Assembly (NCBI GenBank): GCA_015501075.1
Contig: JADNYJ010000020.1
Location: 186,001 to 250,000 of the forward strand
DNA: 64,000 nucleotides
Direction: 5' to 3'
From: Gymnopilus junonius
Taxonomy: Eukaryota > Basidiomycota > Agaricomycetes > Agaricales > Galerinaceae
The position numbers and the translations under genes are program-made. Shown piece after piece: positions 1 through 11,342 of the stretch (position 1 is the first letter of the stretch; every line of letters starts with the position of its first letter). The notes below the pieces were generated by a model. That model was not told the DNA's origin, ran no database searches, and saw only the letters and a program-made list of their open reading frames with translations.

Positions 1-811
1 TTTGCCGGCCTCCCAGTTCTTCTCGGGGTCCATGCTCGAGTCGATCGACACTTGCACAATCGGAATGTCAGTGAATTCCTCTCCAAACATGATTCGGAAT
101 GGCACAAAGACTCCATGGTCCAAACCTGGTCCGAGGAAGCCGCGTCCATCTTCACCACGGCCCTCCTCGACCGTTGTCGTTCTTGCCTTGTACCCTGCCT
201 TGAATAGAAAGTACCATCATTCTCCACTCGATGAGAGGTTTTTTTTACGGCTGACCTGTTTGTACAACTCGACAATCCGTTGCGCGAGCTTTGAGTCTCC
301 CTTTGATTTGAACTTGAGTTGGTAGAGCTCAGGCGGAAAACCATAGTAGTCCATCAAGAGCGGGTTCTCGGCGTAATCCGTCACTGACAGTTATGCCTCC
401 AGAATTAATATCGCATGGCAGCATTTGCCTATGAAAAGCACTTGCCTAGGCGCTCGCCCTTGGTCTCCCAGTGTGCACTGAAGACGACAATGCCTTTGGG
501 CTTGTACTTTTGTAGCAGCGTCGGGCCAAATTCGGCTAGGAACTGAGCGAGAGGGCCTTTTGACCCTTGGTACGCTGCCATGGGCCCGCCAAATCTTCCA
601 CCTTCAGGGGCAGCCAGCATAGGAGAGCCATGAGCAAAGAAGAAGGCGGGGATGTTCTCGGGGTGGAAGGGAGAGCCTGTAGAGCTTGGTGCCAGGAGGT
701 TGACATGGTGTTCAGATATAGCAAAGCTTGTATTCGAGAACGAATAGGAGATAGAATGATTGCTGAAATCAGAGCTAACAACAAGAAGAGAGCGTCAAGG
801 TGGCGAAGCAT
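1..811 (-). CDS. LigB-family extradiol dioxygenase (4,5-DOPA dioxygenase-like), 3' end cut off by the window
   Basis: Class III extradiol ring-cleavage dioxygenase, the LigB/YgiD group that opens catechol rings such as DOPA with a metal ion. Exons 446..~792, 256..383 and 1..199 give the family hallmarks in order: AFFFAHGSPM, VVFSAHWET, DYYGFPPELYQLKF and GLDHGVFVPF, whose His residues are expected metal or catalytic ligands. Intron 384..445 has a GC donor (GCAAGT); intron 200..255 ends in AAG. The 5' end is unresolved. The conserved frame is open back to about 792 without a good ATG, while an overlapping frame from ATG 811 encodes a hydrophobic leader (LDALFLLLALISAIIL). A 56-base intron with a poor donor or a one-base indel could join the two. 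The C-terminus lies beyond base 1. Family is clear; the substrate is not. Confidence 0.8.
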
Positions 812-965
812 ACAGTGCAGGCAGGGGGCTTTATATCTTATCTGTTTAAATAGTTTTATTTGCAAGCATCTCCTGCTGACAATTGGATATGACAAATCAG
901 AATTATGTACTTGGCCTGTACATAATGCGTATGCTGTCATCTGTAGACTGTTACTATCTTGCTCA

Positions 966-2343
966 ATGTCAAATCGACCATCTGCTGCAGGCGGTTGGCT
1001 TCAAGGCAAGACTGTTCGCAAAGGCGGCGCCCTTTCTTCCAATTCGCATACACGCTCTTCCACCCCGCAAGTACAGAGCACCTCAACAACCATCTTTGGA
1101 GGTGGTGTCAAGGATGCATCAGGCAGGACTACGGAGTACTTTGTGTGTCTTAACCTGCCATGTTATTCCTAATCGTTTTCTTATCTCGAATCTCAGTCTA
1201 TGGATGATCCAATGTCCTGTTGCAAGGAGTGACAGGTACTTGAACCCCAAGCTTCGCCTTCTCGTCAGTTCTTGCTAACCACAAAATGTTCGTTCTTCGC
1301 ATCGTGGTTGCGTGCTGCGATGCTCACAGTCATACCAGGTGCGAATCTTGCATAGATCGTCTCTTCACTCTAGGTCCAGCCCCATGTCCTATATGCAATA
1401 AAATTCTCCGTAAACTGGCCTTCACACCACAGACATTTGAAGATTTATCAGTCGAGAAGGAAGTCGCGATCCGGAGGCGAATTGCAAAAGAGTACGTCCG
1501 CAAGCCAAAACGCGTCCGTTATTCTGCTTGACTTTATTTTCTAGGTTTAACAAGCGTCGAGACGATTTTCCTGACCTGCGTTCATATAACGATTACCTCG
1601 AAGAAGTCGAAGATATAAGTGCGTCCTTGCTTATAGCATGTGTCTTCATTGTCCTCATATTCTTCACAGCATTCAACCTCATCAATGAGATAAACATACC
1701 CCAGACTGAAGCTCGGATAGCAGCCTATCGTGCCGAGAACGCTGCCCTCATTGAACTCAATATTCAACGCGATGAAGCGTATGCGCAGGCCTTGCGAGAG
1801 CAAGAAGAAGCAGAGCGGCACGAACGAGAATTACGCGCATCTCAGCTACGACGCGAAGAAGAAGAAGAACGGGAAGAACGGGAAAAGGATAAGCGTGAAA
1901 TCATTGACAAGCTTGAGACAAGTGACAAAAGCGCCGCTAAACTTATCGCAAAAAGCAGGGCGAATGCCCTCAAGCGGTCCTCGGCTCGGGCAGCTTCAAA
2001 TAACGTCGTCCAAAGTAATGCAAAACTGTTGCGCACGAGAGCCGCAACCGATATACCTGACGTTCCTCACGTTCCTTTCAACGACAACTATTATTCTTAT
2101 GAGGATAAATACGAGCTCAGGTCAGGAGGTTACGATGACTTCTTCAGCGAGGCAGTGAGAAAAGACCGCGAGGGAATAATGAGGGCAGGCGGTTATATGA
2201 TTGAAGAAGCTTGGGAACGGGCCCTAAGGTGCGCAGTGGCTGGCCTGGATCTGCCGCCCCTTACAGGTCTTGATGGAGTACCTGAATCATTGCCGGCGAT
2301 AGACTCGTCTGGAGACGTAATCATGGCTGTGGCTTCGGGATAA
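966..2343 (+). CDS. TFB3: TFIIH/CAK assembly factor TFB3 (MAT1), RING-finger protein
   Basis: Subunit that assembles the Cdk7-cyclin H kinase and tethers it to TFIIH in transcription and repair. Exons: 966..1142, 1197..1287, 1339..1491, 1545..1618, 1670..2343. The N-terminal RING is recognisable (SDRYLNPKLRLLVSSC, CESCIDRLF, CPICNKILRKL). It is followed by the MAT1 core (DFPDLRSYNDYLEEVEDI, NLINEI, TEARIAAYRAEN), a long Glu/Arg coiled coil, and the fungal C-terminal block GYMIEEAWERALRCAVAGLD. Intron 1619..1669 is a multiple of three with no stop, so reading through it would insert a false hydrophobic stretch. Exon 2 carries about four one-base length anomalies (near 1209, 1220, 1226, 1277) that break the first zinc ligands and introduce a stop. 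They look like sequencing indels. Identity is very secure. Confidence 0.92.
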
Positions 2344-2489
2344 GGACGCATGTACGTATTATTTGTTAGTACGGTATCAAATTGTATATGAACCGTGTAT
2401 GTATAAATGGGTGCTCTCGATGTGTAATAATAATGTGTCTTGTACAGTGTTCCTTATATCGAGTAGAAATATAAATGGGAGCAGAACCT

Positions 2490-4204
2490 TCAGATTATTC
2501 TTATACTTTGGACTTCTTTTCTCTGCATCCGTTCGTAATCAGTCAAGGGAGCCGTCATGGGAAAATACAGGATCTGGTATTCTTTCTTTTTGCTACGTGA
2601 TCGTAAGCCACTGAAGGTGTCCCAGCATAATACCACGTACCCTAAAGCTTTGGGTTCCAAGCGAAATTTCTTCACTATGCCATGTAGATCAAGTTCTTTG
2701 TCTTCCACAGTCCCAGACCGTTTACGCTTCAAGGAATGTGTTGAGCCCGAGTCGTTTGCTCTGGAGTCATTCTGTACAGATGCCAGCCTGAAAGTTGAAA
2801 TTGCTGCTTTGCGGACATCCAAACTTGGCTTACTTTGAATGAAAACATTCGGTATTAATTGTCTGAGAGGGAAGAATGACATAACGTACTGCGCTGGATC
2901 GAAAACCAAGAGACTAGTCATCCCATTCTTGTCGACTTCATATCCCACCACGGTTTTGGAATGCCCGTCGTGTTGCAATATGAGGGGTGGCTTGTCCGTG
3001 TTGATGACTGGCGAGGTCTCGAGAGACTCGAATGCGTTCATCGGTTTCTCAATGATTTGCTCCGGAGTAAAATATTTGACCACCCAGTTGATGACCACAT
3101 CCGAAATTTTGACTGAAAGGCTCTTGAGAACGATAACATTTCGGCAGAGCAGAAGAATTCACATTGAGAATCTTTTTGTGATTGAAAGTCCACTAGCTCT
3201 GCCCTGTGTTGGCCACTGTTGGCCAGATACGGAGATAGTAGACGAGATGACCCACGGTATGGCCCGAGATATGAATGCAACCCAAAGATCTACAGAAAAA
3301 AATATCGTGTCGCTACACCCTGCTCAACGCGACGTAAGAGGCACCTACCAGAGGTTCCAATCCATTTGTGGGTATTAACCAACCTTTTTAATTGCTGTTG
3401 GCCGTCAGGATCAAAGCCTGTTGCGGTGTGTTGGAGAGGAAGGATCAATGAAAGTAAAGTTTGCCTACCCTCTTTCCAAGCCGCCTCTATCCAAGTCTGT
3501 AGATTTCTGATACCGGGGGAAATTGGGAAATCCAAGAGCGGAGGATATAAAGGTTGTTTTCTCTGATTCATTAGAACCGTGCAGGCCATGAGGAAGTTAC
3601 GATACCTAGAGATTTCAGTAGGCAGCAGTGAATGTAGAGCACGAGCGCACCCGCATCCCCAACCAGCGTCCCATGGTTCCCTATTAACATGCACAGCAGT
3701 GTCGCAACAAAGGACAGCTCGACGAATGTATCCTCTAGCATGGCCTTTAAGCAGTCCTTTTCGAAGCAGGGGTACAAGTCCTTCGCATTTGTTCAGCCTA
3801 CCATGCCTTTGAGGTAAACATGAACGTACCAGGCGTATAGCTGGGAGGGGGCGGAGTACTTTGCGCTGCATGCCAAAAGACATCTGTTTCTTTATTGCAA
3901 GGAAAAGGGCTCTTTCTGAATCTTGGCTTAGAAGCATTTGGATCGGGTCCCGACTTTCTGAGTGGCACCAGGAGGGTTGAGGCAGTCCGTTGACCTGTGG
4001 ATTGAATACATTTAAATTGACATTCAAACCTGGAGGCAAGATATGTCAAAAACCTTCGTGTGGGGCATCAATGTCGTTGATAAAATGGTGCTCATAATGA
4101 GCTTCCCGCTGAGAAATGGAAAGCCAGCGTAGCTCAGCGAAACAGAACATGCATTCCAGTGACACTGATTGGGAGTCTTGGCGAGTTGTTCTAAACGAGA
4201 ACAT
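2490..4204 (-). CDS. ZUP1/Mug105-type deubiquitinase (peptidase family C78) with N-terminal zinc finger
   Basis: Cysteine peptidase of family C78 (ZUP1/ZUFSP, UFSP2, S. pombe Mug105); ZUP1 is a ubiquitin chain-specific deubiquitinase acting at damaged chromatin. Exons: 4054..4204, 3830..3994, 3651..3780, 3469..3605, 3349..3417, 3256..3289, 3163..3203, 2641..3112, 2490..2592. All junctions keep frame. The first ~50 residues hold a C2H2-like finger (CMFCFAELRWL, then HYEHHF). The catalytic domain shows PLLRKGLLKGHARG, the Cys motif GWGCGYRNF spliced across an intron, HKWIGTS, LILQHDGHSKTVVGYEV with the probable catalytic His, and LLVFDP with the Asp. The C-terminus ends with the family motif YQILYFPMTAPLTD. 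Intron 3781..3829 uses an AAG acceptor. It is divergent from proteasome alpha4, 175 bases away. Linkage preference cannot be read from sequence. Confidence 0.88.
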
Positions 4205-4379
4205 TTCTTTGCTTCTGTATAGATTGAGAAGTAAACAATGAGAGACAGAGTTGATGATATACGCACTTAATTACTTAATTGACTTGGAAGCGCGTATCGA
4301 CGAATAGGTCATGTGACAGTGCCATTGGAATTCTGGACGCGCGTCCTCGAGGGAACCAATATATTCTTTCTTCCTTACC

Positions 4380-5599
4380 ATGTCCAGGTCATACGATCGC
4401 GGTACGACGCTTGTTGCTGTCATAATTATCTTGCTGATAAAATGTTTCAATCAAGCCCTTACCGTTTTCTCTCCCGACGGTCACTTGTTCCAGGTTTGAT
4501 TGTACACATCGATCGCGACTTGTGCTGAATTTCGCGCCCTATTTAAGGTCGAATATGCTCTCGAGGCAGTCAGAAAGGGGACCTGTGCTGTAAGCTACTT
4601 CTTTGTAGTATTCGGTGATTATTAATTTCACTTCTATCATCAGGTTGGCGTACGCGGCAAAGACGTTGTAGTGCTCGGTGTTGAGAAGAAGTCAATTCTC
4701 CAACTCCAAGATCCAAGAACTGTTCGCAAAGTGGTTATGTTGGATGACCATGTATGCCTCGCATTTGCGGGTGCGTCACCTACCTTATTTGTTTCTTGCT
4801 CTTGCTTCCACCCCTCGTACAGGTTTGACCGCAGATGGAAGAGTCCTGATTGATAAAGCACGTATCGAATGTCAAAGCCATCGTCTTACCGTGGAAGATC
4901 CTGTCACTGTAGAATATATCACAAGACACATCGCTGGAATTCAACAGGTTCGTGTCATCCTAGAGCCCAACAAACGCTTACTACAACTCTGATTTTCTAG
5001 AGATATACTCAATCTGGGGGTGTTAGACCATTCGGAATTTCTACCCTTATTGTTGGATTCGACCCTCACGACGCCAAGCCTCGTTTATATCAGACCGAAC
5101 CTAGTGGAATCTACAGTGCATGGAAAGTAGGTCTCATATCTTCTTCAAAAAAGAAAATATTTATTCAAATGCGTAGGCGAACGCCATTGGTCGATCCTCG
5201 AAGACCGTGAGGGAGTTCTTGGAAAAAAATCACCGTGACGACATGACGAGAGAAGAGAGTATCAAATTAACAGTCAAGAGCTTGCTGGAAGTCGTCCAGA
5301 CCGGCGCCAAGAATATCGAGATCAGCGTGATGGAAAGTTACGGAAAAGTCACTGTAAGTAGTATGATAAGTTCAAGATGTCATTCACCAAATACTTTTTC
5401 AGAATCTTGAGCTTGCGGAAATTGAGGCGATTGTTTCAGAAATCGAGCGCGAGAAGGAAGCAGGTTTGTTTTGAACTCAATACCAATAAGTGACATATGA
5501 CAGCTGATTTGCTTTCGTTCAGAGGCAGAAAGGAAACGGTCGAGATTAGCCGCCACTGCTGCAGGTCAAGCAGCTATGACCCAACGCTCTGGGGAGTAA
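4380..5599 (+). CDS. PRE6: 20S proteasome subunit alpha4 (yeast Pre6, human PSMA7)
   Basis: Structural alpha-ring subunit of the 20S proteasome. Exons: 4380..4401, 4456..4493, 4548..4589, 4644..4770, 4823..4947, 5001..5126, 5177..5353, 5403..5463, 5523..5599; every junction preserves frame. The protein begins [20 protein letters not shown] and contains the alpha-subunit N-terminal motif, then [27 protein letters not shown], the alpha4-type [32 protein letters not shown] and [19 protein letters not shown]. Its charged C-terminal tail resembles PSMA7. The first two introns use AAG acceptors, fixed by the conserved residues on each side. No frame anomalies, unlike the next gene. Shares a 175-base divergent intergenic region with the C78 deubiquitinase. 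Confidence 0.96.
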
Positions 5600-5852
5600 A
5601 TTTTTATCGACTGCCACTTGTACTTTTATTACTCCCGGTGAATGAGAATTACTAGGTGTTACGTAAGCTACTATAGTATTTACTAAGTACCCCTTGATGA
5701 TCGAGACGTGTTCATAGTCGTGGTCAGTGGCAGTGAAAGTCGCGTCTCCTCTGTGCAGAACCACCATGTACCAGCTTAATCTAAGGCACTCGTCCACTCC
5801 TGAGTTGTTGAAGCATATACTACTCTCAGAAATTCTGTTTGTCACTTCCGTC

Positions 5853-8800
5853 ATGCGGAAAAACTCCCGTTGGGCGTCGTCTACGGTAGTGATGACGGTC
5901 AGAGATTCACCTGCTCTTGGAACCAACATGGGACTAAGAATCTCATCGCCGGCCCATCATATGCGTCTCTCTGGAAGAGGTAGCAAGGAAGCTGAGCTCA
6001 TGGCAGGTTTCCTGGAGCTCAAAAGGGGCATAAAGGAAATGCACGGTCTGTCTTTCAGTTCTGAGCCTGGTAGTCTGTCGATTGCCTTACCCTATAATCA
6101 GATATTCGACAGGCCGAATTGCCAGATATCCTTGCTCCCTTTTTTTTCCATTCTTCGCTCACCACTCTCAACGGGACCGATTACATCTGCTGCACTTCCG
6201 CCCTTCATAGCTTCTTCATATGCGGCTTAATTGCTCCAGAATCTCGTTCACTAGAAGCAGCTTTGATGGAACTCAGCAGTACCCATTTCGCACTGCAAAT
6301 TTGAAGCCAGTGACTCTTCCGGGGATGAAGTAGTTTTGCTCAAGATTATGACTGTGATCCAAGACTGCTATGTGGATCTGTGGGAGCAGGTTTGGGAGAC
6401 GTCGAAGTCTGCGAAATGTTAGAAAACAGTATTAACAACTTGCTGTCAAATGCGTCTGAGTGGTACGTCGCATTTTCTTTCAACTAGCAGTTGTCCGACT
6501 GACCGTACGTCAGAAACTTTACGTCGGTCAGCAGAGACGACAATGCATGCCCTGGTTAGGACAGTATTTTCTAAGTTGATTACTCTTGATCCCGAGGAAG
6601 AGGAATCCAAGCTTCAAAATGCCCCAGATGACGAAGCAACGAAGGGAGCTTAAAATGTCCGTCACGACAAAAGAAGATATTTCAATCGAGGAACCTTCTG
6701 TAGTGGGGACTGGGGAAAAACAAGTTAACTCACAGGAGACACTGGACGATAACATACCCTCACAAACGCCAACGTCCTTTCGGCTAGACAGAATGTATGC
6801 TTTGTATACCACATGTTGCCATATTTCTCATACCTTGACTTTAGATGGTCTCCCATCAATCCTGGAGCTATTGCGTGTTCTAGTCAACGTTTTGGACCCT
6901 AATGATCAACAGCACACAGATTCAACACGCTTAATGGCTCTAGGGATTCTAAATGCGGCCTTTGAGCAATCTGGCTCAGTTCTTCCACGATTTTCGTCCT
7001 TAAAAGCGATAATCATTGACCCAGGATGTAAATTTCTCTTCCAACTTGCCCGTTCAGAAAACAACAATATACTCCATCTGGCTCTGCGCACCATTTCCAC
7101 CATTCTGGACACCATGCGTAAACATTTGAAGCTACAACAGGAGCTTTTCTTGACGTTTACCATTGACCGACTAACACCACCCGTGATGAGCCATCAGAAC
7201 AAAGGAAACACACCCATGTTGACCATTGTAAAGGCCCGAGGGTATTCTCCATCACCGAGACCAGGGACACCCTCTGCCTCTAGTCCGCTCTTAATGCCGG
7301 CTGATAAACCCGATGCTGAAAGCATGACTTCATCGCCATCCAGGCTTCTAGTCCCACCTGCACGAGGAGAAATTCGAGATGTCATCCTAGAAACGCTCGG
7401 CCTTATTGCTGGCCATCCCAGCTTTATGGTTGACCTATTCACCAACTATGACTGTGATATTGATTGTGAAAACATATTCGAGAAGCTCATCGATTTTCTA
7501 ACCAAGGTCAGTTATTTTCAATTATTGTGAATCACTCATTCAGAGTCGAGTCCGGGTCTACCAGGCTGTTTATCCATTGCAGAATACGGGGAATACGGAA
7601 ACACAGAGAAATATGCAGTACATCTGTTTGGAACTTCTTCTTTCCTTTGTGAACGATATGACTAATCGAGCAAATGAAGTTAGTTTTTATTGCTTCCTCT
7701 TTGCAAATCTTTATTGACTTTACGTATTGGTAGGCATCCGGGCGCGTCTGATTGGCCCTCGGTTAGAAAGTTGATTTTCCGATATCGACTTCTACTCATG
7801 CGTTACATTATAGGATTTTCGGACAGCAGAGTCTCTTCTTGAAGCCAAATCCAGAAAACAACTTATCCTGACAGGTGCAGCACGCTTTAATGCCAAGCCC
7901 AAGGGAGGAATAGCTTTCCTCGAGGAAAAGAGGCTTATCTACACAGACCTTTCACCCGAGATATCGAAAGCTCGCAGTCTAGCCTTATTCCTCAAGGGCT
8001 CCAATAGGATTGACAAACGTCTCCTTGGCGACTTCCTTTCCAAACCGGACAATCTCGAGCTACTGAATGAGTATATCAGTCTCTTTGACTTCAAGAATGT
8101 ACGGTCAATTCTTTACCCTCTTTTTTCTTATCTCACATGCATCTCAGAAACCAATAGCTGAGGCTATGCGCGAACTTCTCGAGCTTTTAGACTACCAGGA
8201 GAATCACAGCAGATATCTCGAATTACCGAAACATTCGGCTGCTGCGTACTTCGCAGCTGGACCTGGTACCTATTTTCTTGACGTCGAATTATACGCCATC
8301 TGAAAATTTCTGCAGCTGAGATCAAGTCTGAAGATGCGACTCATGTGCTTGCATACTCCATCATTATGCTCAATACTGACCAACATAATCCGCAAATCAG
8401 AGTTTGTCCACTATTTGTCCTTATTGAAACAATACTGAGACTCCCAAAGAAAAGAATGACGATTGACGACTACAAGCGAAATCTCAGAGGTGTGAATGAT
8501 GGTTCAGATTTCTCCGCAGAATTTTTGGTAAGCTTGCCACCACGGTCTGGGCAAAGTCTCATTTCAAAGTAGCAAAACATCTATGATTCCATTCGGAAAC
8601 GTGAAATTGTCATGCCTGAGGAACATATCGGACAATTAGGATTTGAATATGCTTGGAAAGAACTCCTCGCTCGTAGCCGGCAGACAGGTTGGCCCTCTGA
8701 TAATCTTCTCTCTATTTCATATGGTAACAGAGATTTCTCGAAGGCGAATACATGATCTGCAACACATCGGCATTCGACATCGAGATGTTCAAGGCAGTGT

Positions 8801-11269
8801 GGAGACCAGTTATATCCGCCATTGCATATGCTTTTATCAGCTTCGAAGATGATTATATCATTCAATCTGCAATCGCAGGTTTTCGGCAATGTGCTACTCT
8901 TGCACGGCATTTCTCCTTACCGGATGTATTTGATTTCGTGGTCGTATCGCTTTCGCATGCAACCAGCTTGTTGTCGGATTCCCTCCCGTCCCATGTCCCT
9001 TTATATCCTGTCATCGATGTCGAGGGCCAATCCATTACTGGTCTCGAGGCTGTCAGTAGAGTTTGGAACAAACTTCAGGGGTCAACTTGCTGCGGTTGTA
9101 CTGTTCAACATTGTCAACGGCAACGGGCAATGCTTTGAGAGAAGGATGGACTCAGGTTCGATTTCTTTGTTTTGGCTTAATACTTTGTCTCTTAAAACCG
9201 AATTTCAGATTTTTTGAAATGTTCCAAAATCTCTTTTTGCATTCTCTTTTACCTACGAGGATGTTGCAGATGGAAGATTTTCTTGGCGGTGTTACTATGA
9301 TCCTCTTCGAGGAAGTCAACCTTCGAAATCGCAAGTTCGGAGCGACGGTGGTCTTCTGTCTGCTTTATCATCTTACTTGATGACACCTTACAGTTCTGAT
9401 GTGAGCGTCCCTGACGCGACTGAAGCTGATGTGGAAAGCACCCTCTCTACGATCGATTGCATTACATCTTGCAGGCTAGATGAACTGTACAGCCAAATTG
9501 TGTGAGTAACATTTTGTTTTATTACACTGAATGACTTCACAGAGATAATTATAGTCAACTTGAGCCCGAGGCTCTAGTAGCCGCCATTCGTGCTCTCGAA
9601 GCTCTTGCACACGAAAGGACTGTTGCCAAACTCAGAATCCATTCCGAAGATGGCATTCCTCCGCTTGATGATGAACCCCGTCAGCTCTCTTATGATCCCG
9701 CTTCAATATTCCTTTTGGAAACTATGGCAAGTATTACAAGTCAGGCACCCCAATACATTGAAGAGCTTTGGTAAATCTCTATTTTGCCACGTTGTAAGGC
9801 ATTCTGATCATAGTCCAGGCCTGTTGTCTTCGAACACTTGTCTGCCCTCCTCTCATCTTCCACACAGTACAGCATACTGTTAATTGAGAGAGCAATTGTC
9901 TGTCTTCTACGCCTGTGTCAAATGTTAGCACAAAAAGTAGGTTGTTTGGTTTTTTGGGAAATTTCTCGTCATCTGATTTGGATTAAGCGTTCTTTGAGAG
10001 ATCAAGTATACGTCGCGTTTGATTTGTTGACCGGTTTGCCGCCTAGTGTCTCGAATTTAGTCGGAGAACAAGTCGTTGCTGGGCTTATTTTGGTCATTCA
10101 GAAGAATAAAGACATAATTAGGTATGCAAATTCAAAAATATATATCTGCTCAAGATGTCTCCACAATGCCTTGCAGTTCTCAGACGGAATGGAATCTCGT
10201 TTTTGCCTTGATACGATCCACCATGTCCCATGCAGATGCTGCCAGGATGTCATTTGATCTCATTGAGGCTCTTACTGCTGAAGGACCAGAGAATGCCATT
10301 TCTCCTGACAATTTCTCTGGCCTGCTCACTGTCCTGGACGACTTTGCCATTGCAGCCAGTTTGTTACAGGAGCAACAGCACCACAGGGGACGCCGTGTAG
10401 AACCGATATCTTCTTCCAGGTAAGCGCCACGTCTCATGGAACTTTTCCAAGAAAGACAAGTACATTGCGTTGCGTCAATTCAGCTCGCCGGTGATAGCTC
10501 GGGGCAAGAAAGCTGTCGACTTGTTGCCCGTGCTGCATAAAAAGCTACTATCATTTTTGCAATCAGCACAAATTAACGAGAATCATGGTGAGCGTTACAT
10601 TCCTTCATGCACGTGTCGTTCTTATTATGTGATAGCATGGAAAAACATGGCTTTACCATTGCTTGTCACCCTTGGCCGACAATCTGTCAATGCTAATCGT
10701 GAAATTCGTCACAATGCTATCAGTCACTTACAACGTGTTCTATTGGGCTCTCCACTGACAAACGAGGCAGAGCAGAAGAAGGTGGAAGAAGTCTTTAATC
10801 GTGTAGTCTTCCCCCTTGTAGACGAGCTTCTAAAGCCTCAAATAGCGTCAAGGGATCCACAGGGCATGTCAGAGACACGACTTAGGGGATCGGCTTTACT
10901 TTGCAAAGTCTTCATGCACCTTGAACTGCGTGAAACCAGGGTCAAGACCGACTTCCGATTGCTCTGGATTCAGGTATTGGACCTCCTTGACCGACTGATG
11001 CATGTCAGCAGAGGAGATCAACTGGTTCGTTCTTTGCCCTTCCGATAGAGTCATAGTCCCAACTCAAATTTGCAGTTTGAAGCCGTCCCTGAGTCACTGA
11101 AAAATGTCCTGTTGGTCATGAATGCCGTAGGTATCCTCGTGCCTCCTGAACTAGTCAAGAAGAACTTCAAAAGACACTGTGGTTAAATACTCACGAGCGA
11201 ATGGAGCGCTTCCTTCCTGGCTTCCTAACAGAAGTGATTCCAATACCCATACCCACATCTACTCCATGA
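5853..11269 (+). CDS. Large ARF guanine nucleotide exchange factor, Gea1/2-GBF1 family (Sec7 domain)
   Basis: Brefeldin-sensitive type ARF-GEF of the early Golgi. Order seen: N-terminal DCB/HUS region (6100-7500), the Sec7 domain at about 7814-8740 (GAARFNAKPKGGIAFL, FLKGSNRIDKRLLGDFL, HVLAYSIIMLNTDQHNP, KRMTIDDYKRNLRGVNDGSD), then long helical HDS domains to the end (WRPVISAIAYAFISFEDDY, FEHLSALLSSSTQYSILLIE, ALPLLVTLGRQSVNANREI). Introns are about 43-65 bases, several with AAG acceptors (8447-8449, 8741-8743, 9985-9987). From 6140 to 9302 the conserved protein hops between frames at least twelve times at one-base anomalies; 9540-11150 is nearly clean. The stop at 11267-11269 is reached after one more frame change near 11175. 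The ATG at 5853 fits the family start but is not proven. Confidence 0.9.
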
Positions 11270-11342
11270 GGAGCAGAATAATGTATTTTATGGTTAAGTA
11301 CAATATAAAGATAAAGATTGGCCTGTATTGGTTATATTTTCA

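Noticed and set aside
1619..1669. Apparent membrane segment in TFB3
   Set aside because: The stretch is a 51-base intron that happens to be open; removing it gives the conserved EDITFNLINEI.
5600..5852. Minus-strand open frame between PRE6 and GEA
   Set aside because: It runs across the PRE6 3' end and into the GEA first exon and shows no family features; treated as a shadow.
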